A DNA stretch of 64,000 nucleotides, taken from positions 3,968,001 through 4,032,000 of the forward strand of contig JBCAML010000001.1 in assembly GCA_038503075.1 (NCBI GenBank), written 5' to 3'. Positions 10,031 through 23,300 of this stretch are shown in pieces. Source of the stretch: Gyromitra esculenta. Its lineage: Eukaryota; Ascomycota; Pezizomycetes; Pezizales; Discinaceae. Position 1 is the first letter of the stretch. The number at the start of each line of letters is the position of its first letter. The notes under the pieces are model-generated. The model saw only the letters and a list, made by a program, of their open reading frames with translations, made no database searches and was not told the DNA's origin. A program made the position numbers and the translations under genes.

Positions 10031-13000
10031 CACTATGATTCCCAATTCCGCTTCAAATCTCACAAATGCTGTATGCAGAGAAAGTATGTGAATTCTGATC
10101 AAGAACCTTCTGCAAGTGAAAATTATGTCATAACTCCAGATAATTCGTCTTCCAAATTATAAATCACTACTTCGACGAATGGTAGACGACGACAAATTAA
10201 AAATACCCGCGTGCATTTGCCACCAGTAAGGCTTAAGGCTAAACTGAATTAGAGTCGCTTCAACGATATATCGCCCGATCTTGGGGAAAATCAAGAAATA
10301 TCCAAAAGGCCAGAACTTCGGCCTTCAGTGTACTTTTGAGACGAGTTTTTACTTTTTGCAATGGCTATCTACCGCATAAGCTGATGAGAACGGAAATGGC
10401 GCTACGAGGTTGAAATAAGAAGTGGCAAAGCACCTAACTTGTATTGGCAGTTTTTACCTTTGAATGAGCAAAAAAACTACTTTCTTGGTGTAGCGAGTGG
10501 CGAAAACACTGCTGCCAAACCCTTCTGGGTGAGATTTTCCAGCCACACTTTGTTTGAACGTTCTAGCGCGATTTCCGCTCTCCCCAGTTTATGCGGTATT
10601 TACAAGAGCTTCAGTAGCAGTTATTCGCTACTTGGTAGGCAGGAAAATTGAGCTTTTTAGGGAGCCTATAAACAATAGCATTATGATTACAACAATGCCA
10701 ACCAATCTCGGTCGCAGCCAGGTATCGCGGCTTATAAAGCGACTCTCGAATGCGTCCAATTTCACGGTCATAGAACAGCTACTAAACAGCTGTTATTCCT
10801 ACCCTCCGGCTGTGTTATCTCAGGGAAAGGTACATATGTATTGCAGATATATTGACGGAGTTGAAATTAATATATCACAGTGCACTCATCATAGTTACAT
10901 CACTTGGGTATGCTCTAAATCAATTGTTTCCATATCGATATGTCGTTATCTGACTTCTAAGCGAAATCTTTCTACCAGGGATGCGCTTGGCAAGATTATA
11001 TATTTTACCACAGGCACTGTGTCGTACCTGTAAAGAAACGGTAGAGCATGGATGCAGCTAAAAAGCGAGCACACCCTCTTCAGCAGGATGGGGAGACTGA
11101 AGTTCATCATGATGTTGATCCAGTGTGGTCCCTTTACGAAGGTGATCCGCAAATGAAATAGAAGTGCAGACACATGTAGCTATTAAAACCATTATAATTT
11201 GAGATGATTACTCCGAAGGTCCGAATCGAATACGGATTAGTTGGTGATACCAATTACCAATCTAGGCACATATGCCAAGCGCCGAATGAATGAGCCCCGA
11301 CCAAGATCTTACTCACATCTGATTTAAGCAGCTTACCCGTGTAATTCCCATCCTTCGTATTGATGATGGCCCAATGCAATCTGCACACAGAAAACTAGCC
11401 AAAAACTAGAGCGGGAGCTAAGGAAAAGAGATCTTTGGGTCGAAGCCCCCGTTGTGAACTACGCCACGGCAAAAAGTGGTCAGATCCACGGAGATGTGTG
11501 ATGGAAAATTATATTGCTGCATGATGTGCCGCGATGATCACACTAAAGGTGCTACCGAAGATAACTGCTGTTGCGGGTATGCCAGTCAATAGTTTCAAGC
11601 TTTTTATTATCACCTCGGTTCTTGTCTGTGCTTGATGCGTCTTTGCGAGATCCACGATCGTGCAAACAACGGTGCATAGTGCATGGTATTCATATCTTTC
11701 GCTAAATAAACCAAGCAGCGTGTGTTTTGCGAGTGATAGTTTGTGATGATGCGATAGTGCTAGCTCCCTATTTAAAGTATGCAGTCGTTTATAAAGCCGG
11801 CTTAGACTTTTGGTTTCTGCAAAATAGCACCACAGCTAGCTCAGTAATTTGATCTAGTCCATTCAATTTACTATATGTGGATCTCGTTCTAACAAAAGAT
11901 AGTGGAGCTTGACCTAATTTGTGCCATTTTGCTTTTGCTTTATGGCACCAGTACTATAGCTAGTGATGTTTTCCTAGTAAATACCTACCTTTGGCTATGG
12001 AATAATGAGATGTTGATCCTACTTTGGTTATCGTTAGTCAACTAGCGTAAACGTCCCGGCCACCATTCTGAATCCTGTGTGGATTTATTCCTACCCGCGT
12101 AACAGCCTTCTAGAATTTCGCGCAGCAAACTTTAAATCTTGGCGCCACGCTCTAAAAGACAATGAAGAGAACGTTCCCATCGCTGCTTTTGGTTGCTACG
12201 TACCATATAGGTAGGGACCAACTTAGCTATCCTCCAGCACCGTTACAGCGTTTTCTTCGGACCTCACCGGAACTACAGCCCTTCGAATAGCTATCCTCCA
12301 AGATTAAATTGGTACCTGCTTCTATTGGGCAGGCTGAATAGAATGACCCGTGGCTCCGAAGGGTCAGAAGAAAAAAAACACATCAGATCACAATCTCAGA
12401 ACCTAGTGCCTTTTAACAGCACAGGCACTCACGTGCGTCGAATCACAGTAGCTATAGGGTGGAGCTGAGGACGATACTGGGGTTGCTACTCGCTATATCC
12501 TTTTAGATAACGTGGAGGAGGACATGCGCATATGCGTGATGTGTTTGAGGGGAATTTACAAATTAGCGATACTCCGCCCCCCCGCCCCCCCGCCCCACCC
12601 TCCCGCCAACCTTATTGAAGTGTGGAAGGCTACTCAAAAAACAATTCTCCTAGCTAGCTAAAGCTTGCTTTTTTAGGGGTGGGGTTGTACAGGGAGGGCT
12701 CTTTAAATAGATTCCCTTCAGCATCAAAGAAGGGGAGGGCCACAAGAAAATTCACCCCCCCCATTCCAACCACCACCACCACCACCCCTACCTGATGTTA
12801 TGGGCTAATTTGTGCCGCTTTATGGTGTAGTCCCTTGTATATTTTATCCTCGCTACAACACTCTGGATCTTGCTTGCTGCGTCTGCGCCGCGGACAGACG
12901 CCATAATCACCCCGACGGCGTGTTCATACCCCATCACTCGCTGTGGTGAGGGTTTAAGATCATGAGTAAGGATTCGACGGGTTACTTCTCATAAGTCTAG

Positions 13001-15665
13001 CTATTATAACTAGCATCCCGTCAGCTAATCGATTGGAATAACGGTAGCCTAGACTTGATTACGCCAGGAATATCACTTGGGAGAGGAGGGAAGAATTTGA
13101 GAAATCATTTTGCACTTTTTCTTCTTCTCTTCCAATAGGTTTCCTGCAGCTTGTATCTATCTATCTACCTTAGCTGGAATCAGAATGCCACAGCTGAAAG
13201 GGAAAGCAAGAAAAAAAAAGGTTACATACATGTAGATAGCGGGGGGTGGTGGTGGTGGTGGGTTCCTGTTGCTGTGGACCAACAAAACCACAGTTTGTCT
13301 CACCTATAGCCGGCTCCATACGACCTAATTTCCTTCCTTCCACACCTGCTCTGCTTGCTTGCAAGGATAGCCCCTCCCCCACCCCCCTTGGCAGTTGAGG
13401 TGTGGAGTTTCTTTGGGTCAGTCAGTCAGGGCCAGCTTCAGCCTCGAGTAGAGTACAGCTTCTAGAGTGCACTCTAAGTATTATCCCGTGCGCCCGTTGC
13501 ACATGCATTAGCGACAACCAAGTGATCGATAGCCTCAAGCCCAACAAACCGAGACAGCGATCGGGTATTTTAGGATAGGGCACGTATTAGCTAAATACCA
13601 CATGTATACTTCACGTGAATAAGCATGACATGCATGTAGCCTGCATGGCAGCTACCTAGGTTTAATTTTTTTTTGTTGTTGCTGTTGTTTGGTGCAGACG
13701 CTGCAGCCTAGCTATGGTCCACCCGTATCCAGGATCTTAATCACTGGGCCGTGTAGAATAATCACGAACGAAGAAGGTAGACGTTCGGGTCTGGGGAATC
13801 TTGTGTTTTGTTTTACCTTGACTGGGTTGCCAAAAATAGTAAGAAGGTGTGGCTTTGTGTCACACACCAGTAAGGCTGTGGCTGAGCCTGCGGCACGATT
13901 CCCATACCACACTTATGGAGTGCTAATGCCAAGCATTCATGGGGCGGGGTGGCAGTGCTGAACCCCGGACCAAGTGTTAATCCGTGGTGGGTGACTGAAG
14001 ACTATGGATATATGCTTAACTTGGGGTCAGGTCAAGGGTGTTAATACATGTAACTGATATATGCCCGCTCTGCGCAACGTTGTTGCTGCCAGCATTCCTG
14101 GGCTGCATGTGGATAATAGTATGGTATTCTCTCTCCATCACGTACATACATGTAAGTATGTAATTTCCCATAACTTCTAGAATAGATCGAGCAGGGCCAT
14201 CAATGTTACGAAACAATTGATTGAATTGAAGTTGGCTTTTTCATTTACTGTCTCTCTGATATTGAGATCTCCGATGGCAAATGGCCATGGCTTCTTGCCT
14301 AAACAGCGATCCAGGGCCAGGCAGCCAACCCATCAGTGAATAAATCTGTGGTTATAGGGCTGCAGATATGTCGGTGGAGCGCTTGAGAACTTGGCGGAGC
14401 ACAGGAGGGAAACAACCTTCGCTTAGAACAGTGAAGTTATCGCCAGCCCACACTAACCGGATACGGCCAGAAGCTTAACCATGTGCACGGCCCCCAGGAG
14501 GAGCTCGATAGGCGTGTCTCACACAGCGCAATCGCCAGTGGATGGTTTGCTGCTTTTCTCCGCCAGGACATGTGCCTGCCATGAGGCAAGCAAGCAAGCA
14601 CGGCTTCGGCTTGAACACACGACTCTAAGCGCTCCGCAGATCGATATGGTGAGCTTTGCTGACTTGCCTCTCAGGTCCGTTCTGTTTGCCCCCCCCACCT
14701 CCGAGTACTCCGTGCGAGTGGTCCGTATATGCATATGTATACCTGGGGGACGATACGAGCCTGTTTCACGCAATTTTTGGATGTAGTAGATGTGTGTTTC
14801 TTGTGGAGGCTCCGGTTTAGTGTTGTATGGTGTGAATAGCAAGATTAAATTACCTATCTCGACAAGCCGGAGGAGGAGGGGCTATGCACTTCCCCCATGC
14901 AGGCGTGAGCACATATACCCATCCAATACTAATCCGTTCCATTCTATTCGACGAAATTTCAACTGGTCCATAGCTATAGACCGATTGAATAGATCTCAGC
15001 TTCCGATGCATTGAATTGGGGGGGGAGGACAGTCTCGAGCGGGGTTCACGAGAAAAATGGGTATGGTAAAGTTTGATCACTACGCTATTTCGCAGAAAAG
15101 TCTTGACGCCCGGGTATCCCGGAAAGGTTTGCCTATCATAGCATCAAGAGCCCTACAGCGTCTCCTTCCGACGAGACACAGCCCTGTGGGAGAGAGCTGA
15201 AACTGCAAATCCCAAATTCGATAAAAGATCTGGGTAGCAATATTTCGTAATCTCGAGAAATAGCGGGCCCGGTTGCAACTTGGCGCGGCTAGAGCCACAA
15301 GCCACGTTTTGATCCCCATCGGCAGAGAGAGAGGCATTACCAGGATAGCGTTGACAAATGCGTTACAGCACTGTGCAGTACAGTGCGGCTGAGCTCTCAC
15401 AACCCCCCCATTCTCTGGGCAAATTTAGACTCGGCGGGCGCTGCACAAAATTAAGCATTTGTGTGTGATTATTATTCTGTTTTGGAACAGGCAATGCGGC
15501 GCTGGCTGCACAAGACCCAACCAACGGGGCTGAAAAAAATAAATGGGCGCTGTGATTCATCGACTGTAGACCGCGATCCTTCCTCGGGTTAGGTGCAGCA
15601 AATTATAGCCAACACGCACAGCGGTCGAGCAGAAGCTTGCTAACATAAATGGATCGCCGGGGCCA

Positions 15666-15673
15666 TATAAAAA
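15666..15673 (+). promoter_or_regulatory. Probable TATA box of the LtrA-like gene
   Basis: TATAAAAA lies about 175 bases upstream of the proposed ATG at 15842, in a region without other strong candidates. It is assigned by motif and position only. Confidence 0.45.
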
Positions 15674-15841
15674 CGATGAAGCCCACACCACATCCATTTA
15701 CCAAGCACGACCGCAGACCTTCCCCCACCCTACAAGACCGCCACCCTCTATTTAATATTTCAGGTTATTTTTTAGACCCTGAAGATATATACTTGACCCA
15801 GACGAGAAGTGTCCCAGTGAGAACCTGACTGAGAAAGATCA

Positions 15842-17925
15842 ATGGTTACACGCACACTTGAAGTTAGAAAGTACGTGCACTTCAAACGTGGCGCGGAAGA
15901 TTGTTTGGTTTGCTTGCTGACTTTGCTCTGCGCAGGGAAATTGCCAAGCAGCGGCAGGCACAACTGCTGAAATGGATTGCCAACCCATTCACCAAGCACG
16001 AACATGAACATGTAGCAGCCCATTCCCAGGGAGTAGAATATGCGCCCGCACCATCTGCTGCAAAGGAACCTAATGCAAACGGTCAGGAGGAGTCCGATGG
16101 GGCGCTGGAAAGTACCACCGAGAAGCTTGCGGAGGCGGAAGAAATCGAAGAAGCAACCCCGATTGAGCTTTTCTACGATCTGTTTTTCGTTGCCAACTTG
16201 ACAACAGTGACATCCGTGCACTACATCACTGAATGGCGAAGTATAATTTGCCCACCTCGAAGGCAGTAGTAGCCTTGATAGAACCCTTACTAACGTTGTC
16301 GATAGCACTGTCATCATATATCCTATTTTTCATCATCCTCTGGTTCACCTGGCTGCATGTCACCCTCCTCGATGTACGGTTCTCGGTAGACTCTGTCTAT
16401 GAGAGAATCTGCAAGTCTCTCCATTTCGCAGTCATGGCTTGCTTCTCGTCAGTCTCGACAACTTGGGATCCCTTCAGCCCCGACGACAGTGTCACCGCCA
16501 AGGCCCTAAAGACGATGACCCTTACTTTGATGTTTTCGAGATTTGTGATTGGAATCCAGTACTTTGTTGTGATGGGTTTCGGATGGTCCATCTCAAAGAA
16601 GAAGGTTGTGGTTCCGCTTGCAATCCACGGTACCGTGATGATGATTTCGGCGGCTGTATACCTGGGGGTGAGTGACTGAACATCCTTCGATATCTACTGA
16701 TGTGACTATGGCTAAGCTTCCTTAGCTGTACTACTCTTTCGGACCAAAGCAAACTCAGAAGTCTTATATCGGTTGGTACATTTTGGCCTTTTTTGAAGTA
16801 GCGGCTGTGCTTGGTACCTCTAGCACATGGCGAGTTGTCAGTTTCAAGAAGACGCATTTGGTCGAGCGAATGGGGCTTTTGACTCTCATTATCTTTGGAG
16901 AGGGTATCATTGTCATGCTCAAAGGTATCAATACGGTTGTCAAGGGCTTTGGATGGACAAAGACGATGGTTGGAGTTATCATTTCTGGGCTTCTCGTGAT
17001 TGTGAGTCTGTTTCTTCCTCTGCGGTTTCGCCTGGGCTCAATCACTAATATTCGCACCACAGTACTTCTACTGGATGTTCTACTTCGACTACAATCCAAA
17101 GAACGTGCATTACGGAAGTATCAGACAGCAGATTTGGGCTCTCCTCCACTTCCCATTCCATCTCTCCATCGTTCTCTCCGTCGAAGGTCTTCGCCAGCTC
17201 GCAACACTATACAACTTCAACCTGGCCGTCCGAAGGATCGATGCAGATCTGCTACAGGTGTACGATCTCCCAGCAAACGAATCAGAGATATTCCTGGACT
17301 ATTTCAACTATTTCTACGCCGACGGCGGCTCCAAATCGGTTTTGAAGGAATTCTACAACATCACCGCTACCATTCAGCAGCTCGAAGTATCGCCGGTCGA
17401 GAGCACCGAATACTTCAATCTGTGGAACGACCTGCTAGTGCGGCTCTATATCGCTCTCGCCGAGTACTATGGAATCAAGACGCCGTATGCAAAGGCTGGC
17501 GCTGACCCTCTTTCTCAGAACGGACAGCTGTTCAAAATCGTTGGTGTCTTCGACCTGGTTTATCAGTACTTCTTCATTGCGTTGGGTGTTATCTTTTTGA
17601 TGTATGGTATCTTTGCCATCATTGTCAGGCGCCACATGGATATCTTCGACTACATCTCAATCGGTCTTCGGTTCATTGTAGCGATTGTATTCGTTGCTAT
17701 GATCGGTCTGTTCCTGAATCCTAGCTCGGCTGAGGCATATAGCGACTATATCACCAGCCCTTGGCCTATTCCGCAGGTTTGTTTGATGATGTTTGTTGGT
17801 AAGTGCCCCCCCCCAATATGCTTTTTCCAGAGCGCTTGGAGCTAACTATTGTTTTAGTCCTGGTTGTGGATAAGACGATGAGCTACTTTGCACTCAAGCG
17901 CGCGAAGTCCAGACTTCATTATTAA
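15842..17925 (+). CDS. LtrA-family (low temperature requirement A) multi-pass membrane protein
   Basis: Six exons join in frame: 15842-15870, 15936-16240, 16306-16667, 16726-17001, 17063-17798 and 17858-17925, giving 591 residues. The defining motif is PIELFYDLFFVANLTT (residues 85-100), the signature of the LtrA superfamily, first named from a Listeria cold-growth locus. It is preceded by a hydrophilic, acidic N-terminus. Many hydrophobic helices follow, for example LSSYILFFIILWFTWLHVTL, IGWYILAFFEVAAVLG, MGLLTLIIFGEGIIVML, VYQYFFIALGVIFLMYGIFA and FIVAIVFVAMIGLFLN. The gene ends with a short basic tail. The exact biochemical role of LtrA proteins in fungi is not established. The start was chosen because ATGGTTACACGC joins in phase across a 65-nt GTACGT...GCGCAG intron, whereas the rest of the frame lacks an early ATG. 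The first 29-nt and last 68-nt exons are the least certain. Confidence 0.85.
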
Positions 17926-19183
17926 AGGCTGGGCAATTTGTTAGCAGCGAGATTAGTTTAGCGTTCTGGAGTTATGATCATGAAGAAAATCAATAATGCA
18001 TTCGTTTTCTTTCTTTTTCGTTTTCTTCGTTTTTTTCATTTTCACTTCATTTCATTGTTCTTGTTCTAGTTGTACATTCCCTTTTTTTTTTCCCCAAATT
18101 GCCGGCATTAATACCAAAAATAAGCGTTTTTTTGTTATGCCGAGTAGAGAGTAGGGGGTTTTTATGTAGTTTTCCTTCAAGCTATCAATGAAACACAGAA
18201 AAACTTACTATCACCCGATGACTTGCATTCGCCCGTTCAGCGACTATATGTATACCAATAACCGCATATTCCCAGAAACCTGCCATCTCAACTGTTCAGT
18301 ATAAACAATCTAGTAGTGTGGAGGCTATTCCGATGATGCCAAGAAGGCATCAATAGCGGTTACTCGTACCACATGTGTACCTGATACAACAACCGTGACA
18401 TCCAGATGGAAATGTTGTTAATCATGCAAGGGACGTTTCCTGACAGCGGGAGGCGTTTACCGATCGACCCGGCCCACAAGTCTGCCGTTGAGGCCGGCCA
18501 GGGATGTAACGCTGACGTCAATGAGGCCGCGTACTCCATCAAGGGAGTGCTGCAGAATCCGCCGAACCGGGAGAACACACGTTAGATGGGGTGATGGTCC
18601 CATGAGGAAGGGATGGTACGTGACTGTAGCCAATGATTGCAATGCACATCACAGAGGTCGGGTACGACGGCACTGGAGCGTTTACTAACTAGAGTTATCT
18701 TGGTATATTCACCGCCCATCACTCGTCTAATCTGGGTCGGATTTATTATGTCATGAGCTGGTGGGCCTCTGGCTTGCTGCGCCTTTGGACCAATCAGAGA
18801 ATGCTTTTGTGGCCTAGACATTTCGTAGCATGAGTAAGCCGAGCAAACATTGTCATATTCACATTCTGTCACTCGTGCTATCACTCGGATTTATGGTTCT
18901 TAGAATACGATCATGGGGTAAATTTCACGTATTACCGTTTGCAGATCTCTCGAATAATAGTAAATTGAACGAAAATAATGAGAGCCTTGTAGCACACGTT
19001 ATAGAATTCATTCTATGTTACTATTCACACAGCCAACAGTAGCTACAACATCTATGGCCACTCAACTCCAAGAGAATGGCTCAATACTTAATGAAAATTC
19101 TTCATAGACAACCTTTTTACTAATAACTCTTCCCCCTATCCTCACCACTGTCTAAAAACATCTAGCTCAGTGAATGCATCCAA
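17926..19183. other. Intergenic, no gene seen
   Basis: T-rich DNA follows the LtrA-like gene at 17998-18090. The stretch 18360-18700 is GC-richer with several short overlapping open frames on both strands, none recognisable. No RNA gene is seen. Confidence 0.5.
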
Positions 19184-19942
19184 ATGTCGTCCTCTGAACA
19201 CCGCCAACATCTTAGGAGGATTCAGGGCCTTCATTTTATCCTTCTTTTATCCTCCAACTGTCTTACTTTTAGCATCATCTACGTCGTTTATAATCACGCC
19301 AGTCTTGGATTTAGATCCTCTTCCGCGACCGCGCGCACCTTCTCATTGCTCCTCTGGTCACTATGCGCATTCGGGGCTCTTGTGGCACTGGTCGCCCTTA
19401 ATTATCGCCATAAGACAGCTCCCTACCCACAACACCTGAACCACCACCACCACCACGATGCGCAAGAAAAGTGGACATCAACCGCCACAACCGCAACCGC
19501 AACGCTTCAGGGAGTAGTTGCTATAGAACCAGGGCCTCTACCATCGCAGACTCCCGAACTAGATGGCACCACAATCAGCCGCTCAAATTCGGGCGCCAGC
19601 ACCACCAACACCATAGATATGTACTCCAAGAAGCCGCTCCCGTGGGTGCCGTCGGAAGCACACATCTCGAATATCGTCACTGCGGATTCTCCTGCATTTC
19701 ACCGGTTCTTTGACTCGGAGACAGTGTCGGCTATTCCGTCGACATATCATCCAGGGTCGTTTATTCCGAGATCGGCGGTGCTTGAGAGTTCACTCCAAAT
19801 ACCAGATGGACCCGTTCAAGAGTTCTCGTTCTTGCCAAACACGGTATATGATAGGACTGAGAATATCGCTGAACTGGGAGATGGTGATGATGATTCTATC
19901 GGACATATTCTTATCGTTAATGATACAGGTTTGTTTATTTAA
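19184..19942 (+). CDS. Orphan membrane protein with two predicted N-terminal helices
   Basis: This is a single open frame of 252 codons that I do not recognise. After a short basic N-terminus (MSSSEHRQHLRRIQ) there is one hydrophobic segment (GLHFILLLSSNCLTFSIIYV, about 15-34) and a second (TFSLLLWSLCAFGALVALVA, about 52-71), giving a helical hairpin. Next comes a His run (NHHHHH) and a long hydrophilic, Ser/Thr/Pro-rich tail with a KKPLPWVPSEAH block, ending in an acidic stretch (ELGDGDDDS). The layout resembles small fungal membrane proteins with a cytosolic tail, but no family can be named. An earlier out-of-frame ATG at 19173 opens an 88-codon overlapping frame that could reduce initiation at 19184. 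The gene stands tail to tail with MED5, 377 bases away. Confidence 0.6.
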   Translation: MSSSEHRQHLRRIQGLHFILLLSSNCLTFSIIYVVYNHASLGFRSSSATARTFSLLLWSLCAFGALVALVALNYRHKTAPYPQHLNHHHHHDAQEKWTSTATTATATLQGVVAIEPGPLPSQTPELDGTTISRSNSGASTTNTIDMYSKKPLPWVPSEAHISNIVTADSPAFHRFFDSETVSAIPSTYHPGSFIPRSAVLESSLQIPDGPVQEFSFLPNTVYDRTENIAELGDGDDDSIGHILIVNDTGLFI

Positions 19943-20319
19943 GTGGTAGATTGGGTGTAGGATGTATTTCTGAGGCGTGTAGCTATCAGTGGAAGTGGAG
20001 ATTGGAGGGCTTATTGGCTGGATGTAATGTAATGCAGACTTAACTTCTTGACTAGCGATTATTTGTTTTTGTTTTTTTCTTCTCTCGCAATACAAATTTG
20101 TTCAAGTACCATAACCTCCGGGTTGAATGTACCTAATGAATAAACAACAACAGATTTGTTCAATTAATGAACGCACACATATACTTCCTCGATAAAGAAA
20201 CTCCCCGATAGAAAAATCAAGACCAATGTAGTCACAATAAGTAAGCAAATAAACCAAATAAACCACGTCCTAATCTAGCCACCACCCAGTTACCTAACCC
20301 CCCCCCCGCCAACCCAATT
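19943..20319. other. Short intergenic region between convergent genes
   Basis: AT-rich 3' flank shared by the orphan membrane protein and MED5, with a C-run at 20299-20307. Nothing else is seen. Confidence 0.5.
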
Positions 20320-23300
20320 TTAATTTAGATCCATCCCGCCTACGTCCCCTAATAACTCTCCCGCCATCAAATCCCCTTCGCCCAACAAACCGGCCATCCC
20401 ATCATCCCCCATCCCCAAATCCACCCCACCCAGATCCACATCCGCACCATTAACATCTACCGCTCCTTGCCCCTGTCCCGCATCCACATTCGCATGATGC
20501 TGCACCGGGCTCCACGGCGTTAACTGCGTCTCAACACGTCTAAGAACCCCACGCAGCGCCTCAGCTTTAGCGCCGTCGTTCCCAACCTCCTCTGCCTCCT
20601 CCGCTCTAAGCGCCTCCAGCAGTCCCATCCGCCCACTAGCGTCGTCGCCTGGCGCGCCAACAGATAAGATGATACTCACAGCCACGTCCTCTGCATACCC
20701 CGGCGCAACACCCTGAACACGCGATTTGACAACTTCGTTGATAATGCCCTGCACAACGATCTTCGCGCCGAGAACCCTCCATGCGGCAAGGACAAGCCGG
20801 TGTGTATACGTTGTTGCGGGACGCAGAATATTGGCATCGAGACTCCAGTTCACGAGGGCCTGAAAGGTCGTTCCGAGACTCTGCATAAGCCCGCCGCCGC
20901 CGGCGTGATGTGTCCAGTTCTCGAGTTCGTCGCGGGTTGCGGCGCCGGTACGTTTAAACGATGTGTATGGTTGAATAGCGGCAATGATCTGCTCGACGAA
21001 CTGGTGCTGTGGGGCCGTTGTAGTACCACGGCGGATGAGCTCGCGGAGAACACGCTCGAGGTGGCGGGCGGATATGGAAACAACGGTGCGGTGCACTTCG
21101 GAGGCGTCGGCGGATGTGTTTGAGACAATGAGGAGCCAGTGGAGGATCTGTAGGGGGGTTGTGATATCGTCGTGGTGCTCCCAGAGGTAATTTCCAAGCC
21201 AGCCAAGACCGCAAACGAGGGAGGGGAGGAGGAAGGGCTCGCGCAGGAGGATGAACCCCTCTTTAACGGCGTCGATTTCGAGGACTCCTTTTTCGCAGGC
21301 GAGCACGCTTTGCATGAATAGGGTTGGTACTAGCCTGTAGAAGTCTTGTGGACGGCAACTGCTCATAAGACCGTCGGATATTCCTTCGCCTCCGAACATC
21401 TCTCGGATCCATCCACCGAGCTGCGCGTGTTTATCTGCGCTTCCCAAATTCTCAAGCCTCTGTGATGTCGATTCCTTCGAGAGTAATTGCGGAATGAAAG
21501 AATCGCTATTCGATGTACCGGATGAGGACAAATCAGTAAGTGGGAGATCATAACGGTGAATTATAGTAAGAACAAGAAGCAAGATGTAGCCAAATTCCTC
21601 GTAAATAGGTTGATATTCGCCTACACATACCAGTCAGTACCATCCTTCCACCACAGACAAGAAAGAGAAAGAAAGAAGTTAAACACGAACTCTGGTCTTC
21701 TTCGTATCTCCATGTATCTAGCAATTCGCACAATGGCTCCAGTAGATACTCCGGTTTCACGAACAACAACATAACATCCAAACTACTTGTTTTCCTTGTC
21801 AAAAAGCTACACACATTCCTCAACGGCATTGTTTCCTTCTGCTCACACATCGAACGCATAATCTCCACAATGGTCCTCACCACTGCCCCAGAATTCCCCT
21901 CAACTCCCTCAATCTCCTCCAAAAGCCTCTCAACCCGGTCCGGATCGTGAGTACAGCTGCTTACTAGCTCGTCCAAATCATATTTCCCCGTCATTGGCAG
22001 TGCGCCGAGCGGTAGTTCACCGAGTATCCCTTGAATATCTTCTTCGCCGACAACTCCGTGCAGTGCACATGCGAACAGCAGCTCCTGTAGTAGATCTACG
22101 GGGAGATCGCTGTTGAACAGCATGTCTGGGTTTGTCGATGTGTTGTGCGTGTATGGGTCAAAACTTGACGGAGGGAGGTTAGTGAGAGTGGAGGTGTCGG
22201 AGCGAAGGAGTGCCTGAGAGAGCACGTATGACGCAGTGAGTGTAGAGGGGGAGAGCCGTGCAAGGATTATCGGCACTTTGTTGGTGAGAAACGAGCGGTG
22301 GAGGAAGAGAGTACTCGCAGGTTCATTGCGGAGGATTGCGTTGGAGAGAGTGTCGAGGACGGCGGTGATGAACTCGGCGAGGAGCGTGTTGGTGTCATTC
22401 TAGATTATTTGAGCGTTATTCTTTCCCCCTCCCTCACTGAATATCACTCAATAAGAGAGTAAGAGTTTTGGGATGAATTAAACTGGCCATACCCTGTATC
22501 TGCTGTAGAGATATCCAATTACTGCCTCATCATCAACCTGCGGCCGTCCAACCAACTACAGGGTATCTCATAAGTTGTTAGCTCCCTCCTCCCCACGAAA
22601 GTAAATCCCAATACCGAACTGAACGCACCAGTGCATTGAGCCAAACGAACAAGCCTCCTCTCGCCCACACCACGGGACCCCCTAGTCCATCTCCTCCATC
22701 CCCCAAACCCATCATCATCGCATCGCCGCCACCTCTCCCCGCGCCTGACCTTCCCTGCCGTGGGCTCTGGTTCTGCTTAAACAAGCTCTCCATCCGCGTT
22801 GCCAATCCGGAGTTCTGCACTTGTATATACTGTGTAAATAGACTTAAGCTCGTCTGAAACGTTAATTTTCTTTCTTTTCTTCCACCCTCCCCCAAGATCT
22901 TGCCCACGTCCTCGTTTCCCCCTAGCGCGATCACAACCTCCGCCAACGCCTCTCTTCGACTCTTTCCCTCAGACCCAGATCCAGGCATATCTGCAACCTC
23001 GCCACTAGCTTCATCCAATATACCAACCCCAGAAATTGCCATGACAGCCTCCATCCAGTCACTCAGCGCTTGAACAGCTGCCCATACTGTGTCTTGCGAT
23101 TTCGGTTTCCGTGTACGGAGCACGGTCGCAAGGACTAGGAATATATCCGTTTCCAGCGACTCGCGGTTCGCAGCTCCAACGGCGCTCCCATCTGCAGCAG
23201 CAGGGGAAGTGGAGGCAGGGGAGCGCGCAGGGGAGGTGCGCAGGAGCGCGACGAGGACGTCGGCGAGGCTGACAATGTCCTTTTCTACGAGACGCTGAAC

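Larger units (their letters stand above)
9864..15841. other. Gene-poor stretch of about 6 kb
   Basis: I read through this stretch and found no frame with recognisable domains, convincing intron signals or tRNA structure. The open frames are short and look random. It contains C-rich runs at 12574-12604, CACCACC/GGTGGTGG runs near 12770-12785 and 13248-13260, and TACATGTA at 13227, 14045 and 14147. A TATA-like box near the end probably belongs to the LtrA-like gene. Confidence 0.5.

Noticed and set aside
10554..11033. 159-codon plus-strand frame in the 10-15 kb gap
   Set aside because: No family motif, no supporting intron signals, and a composition like random AT-rich DNA.
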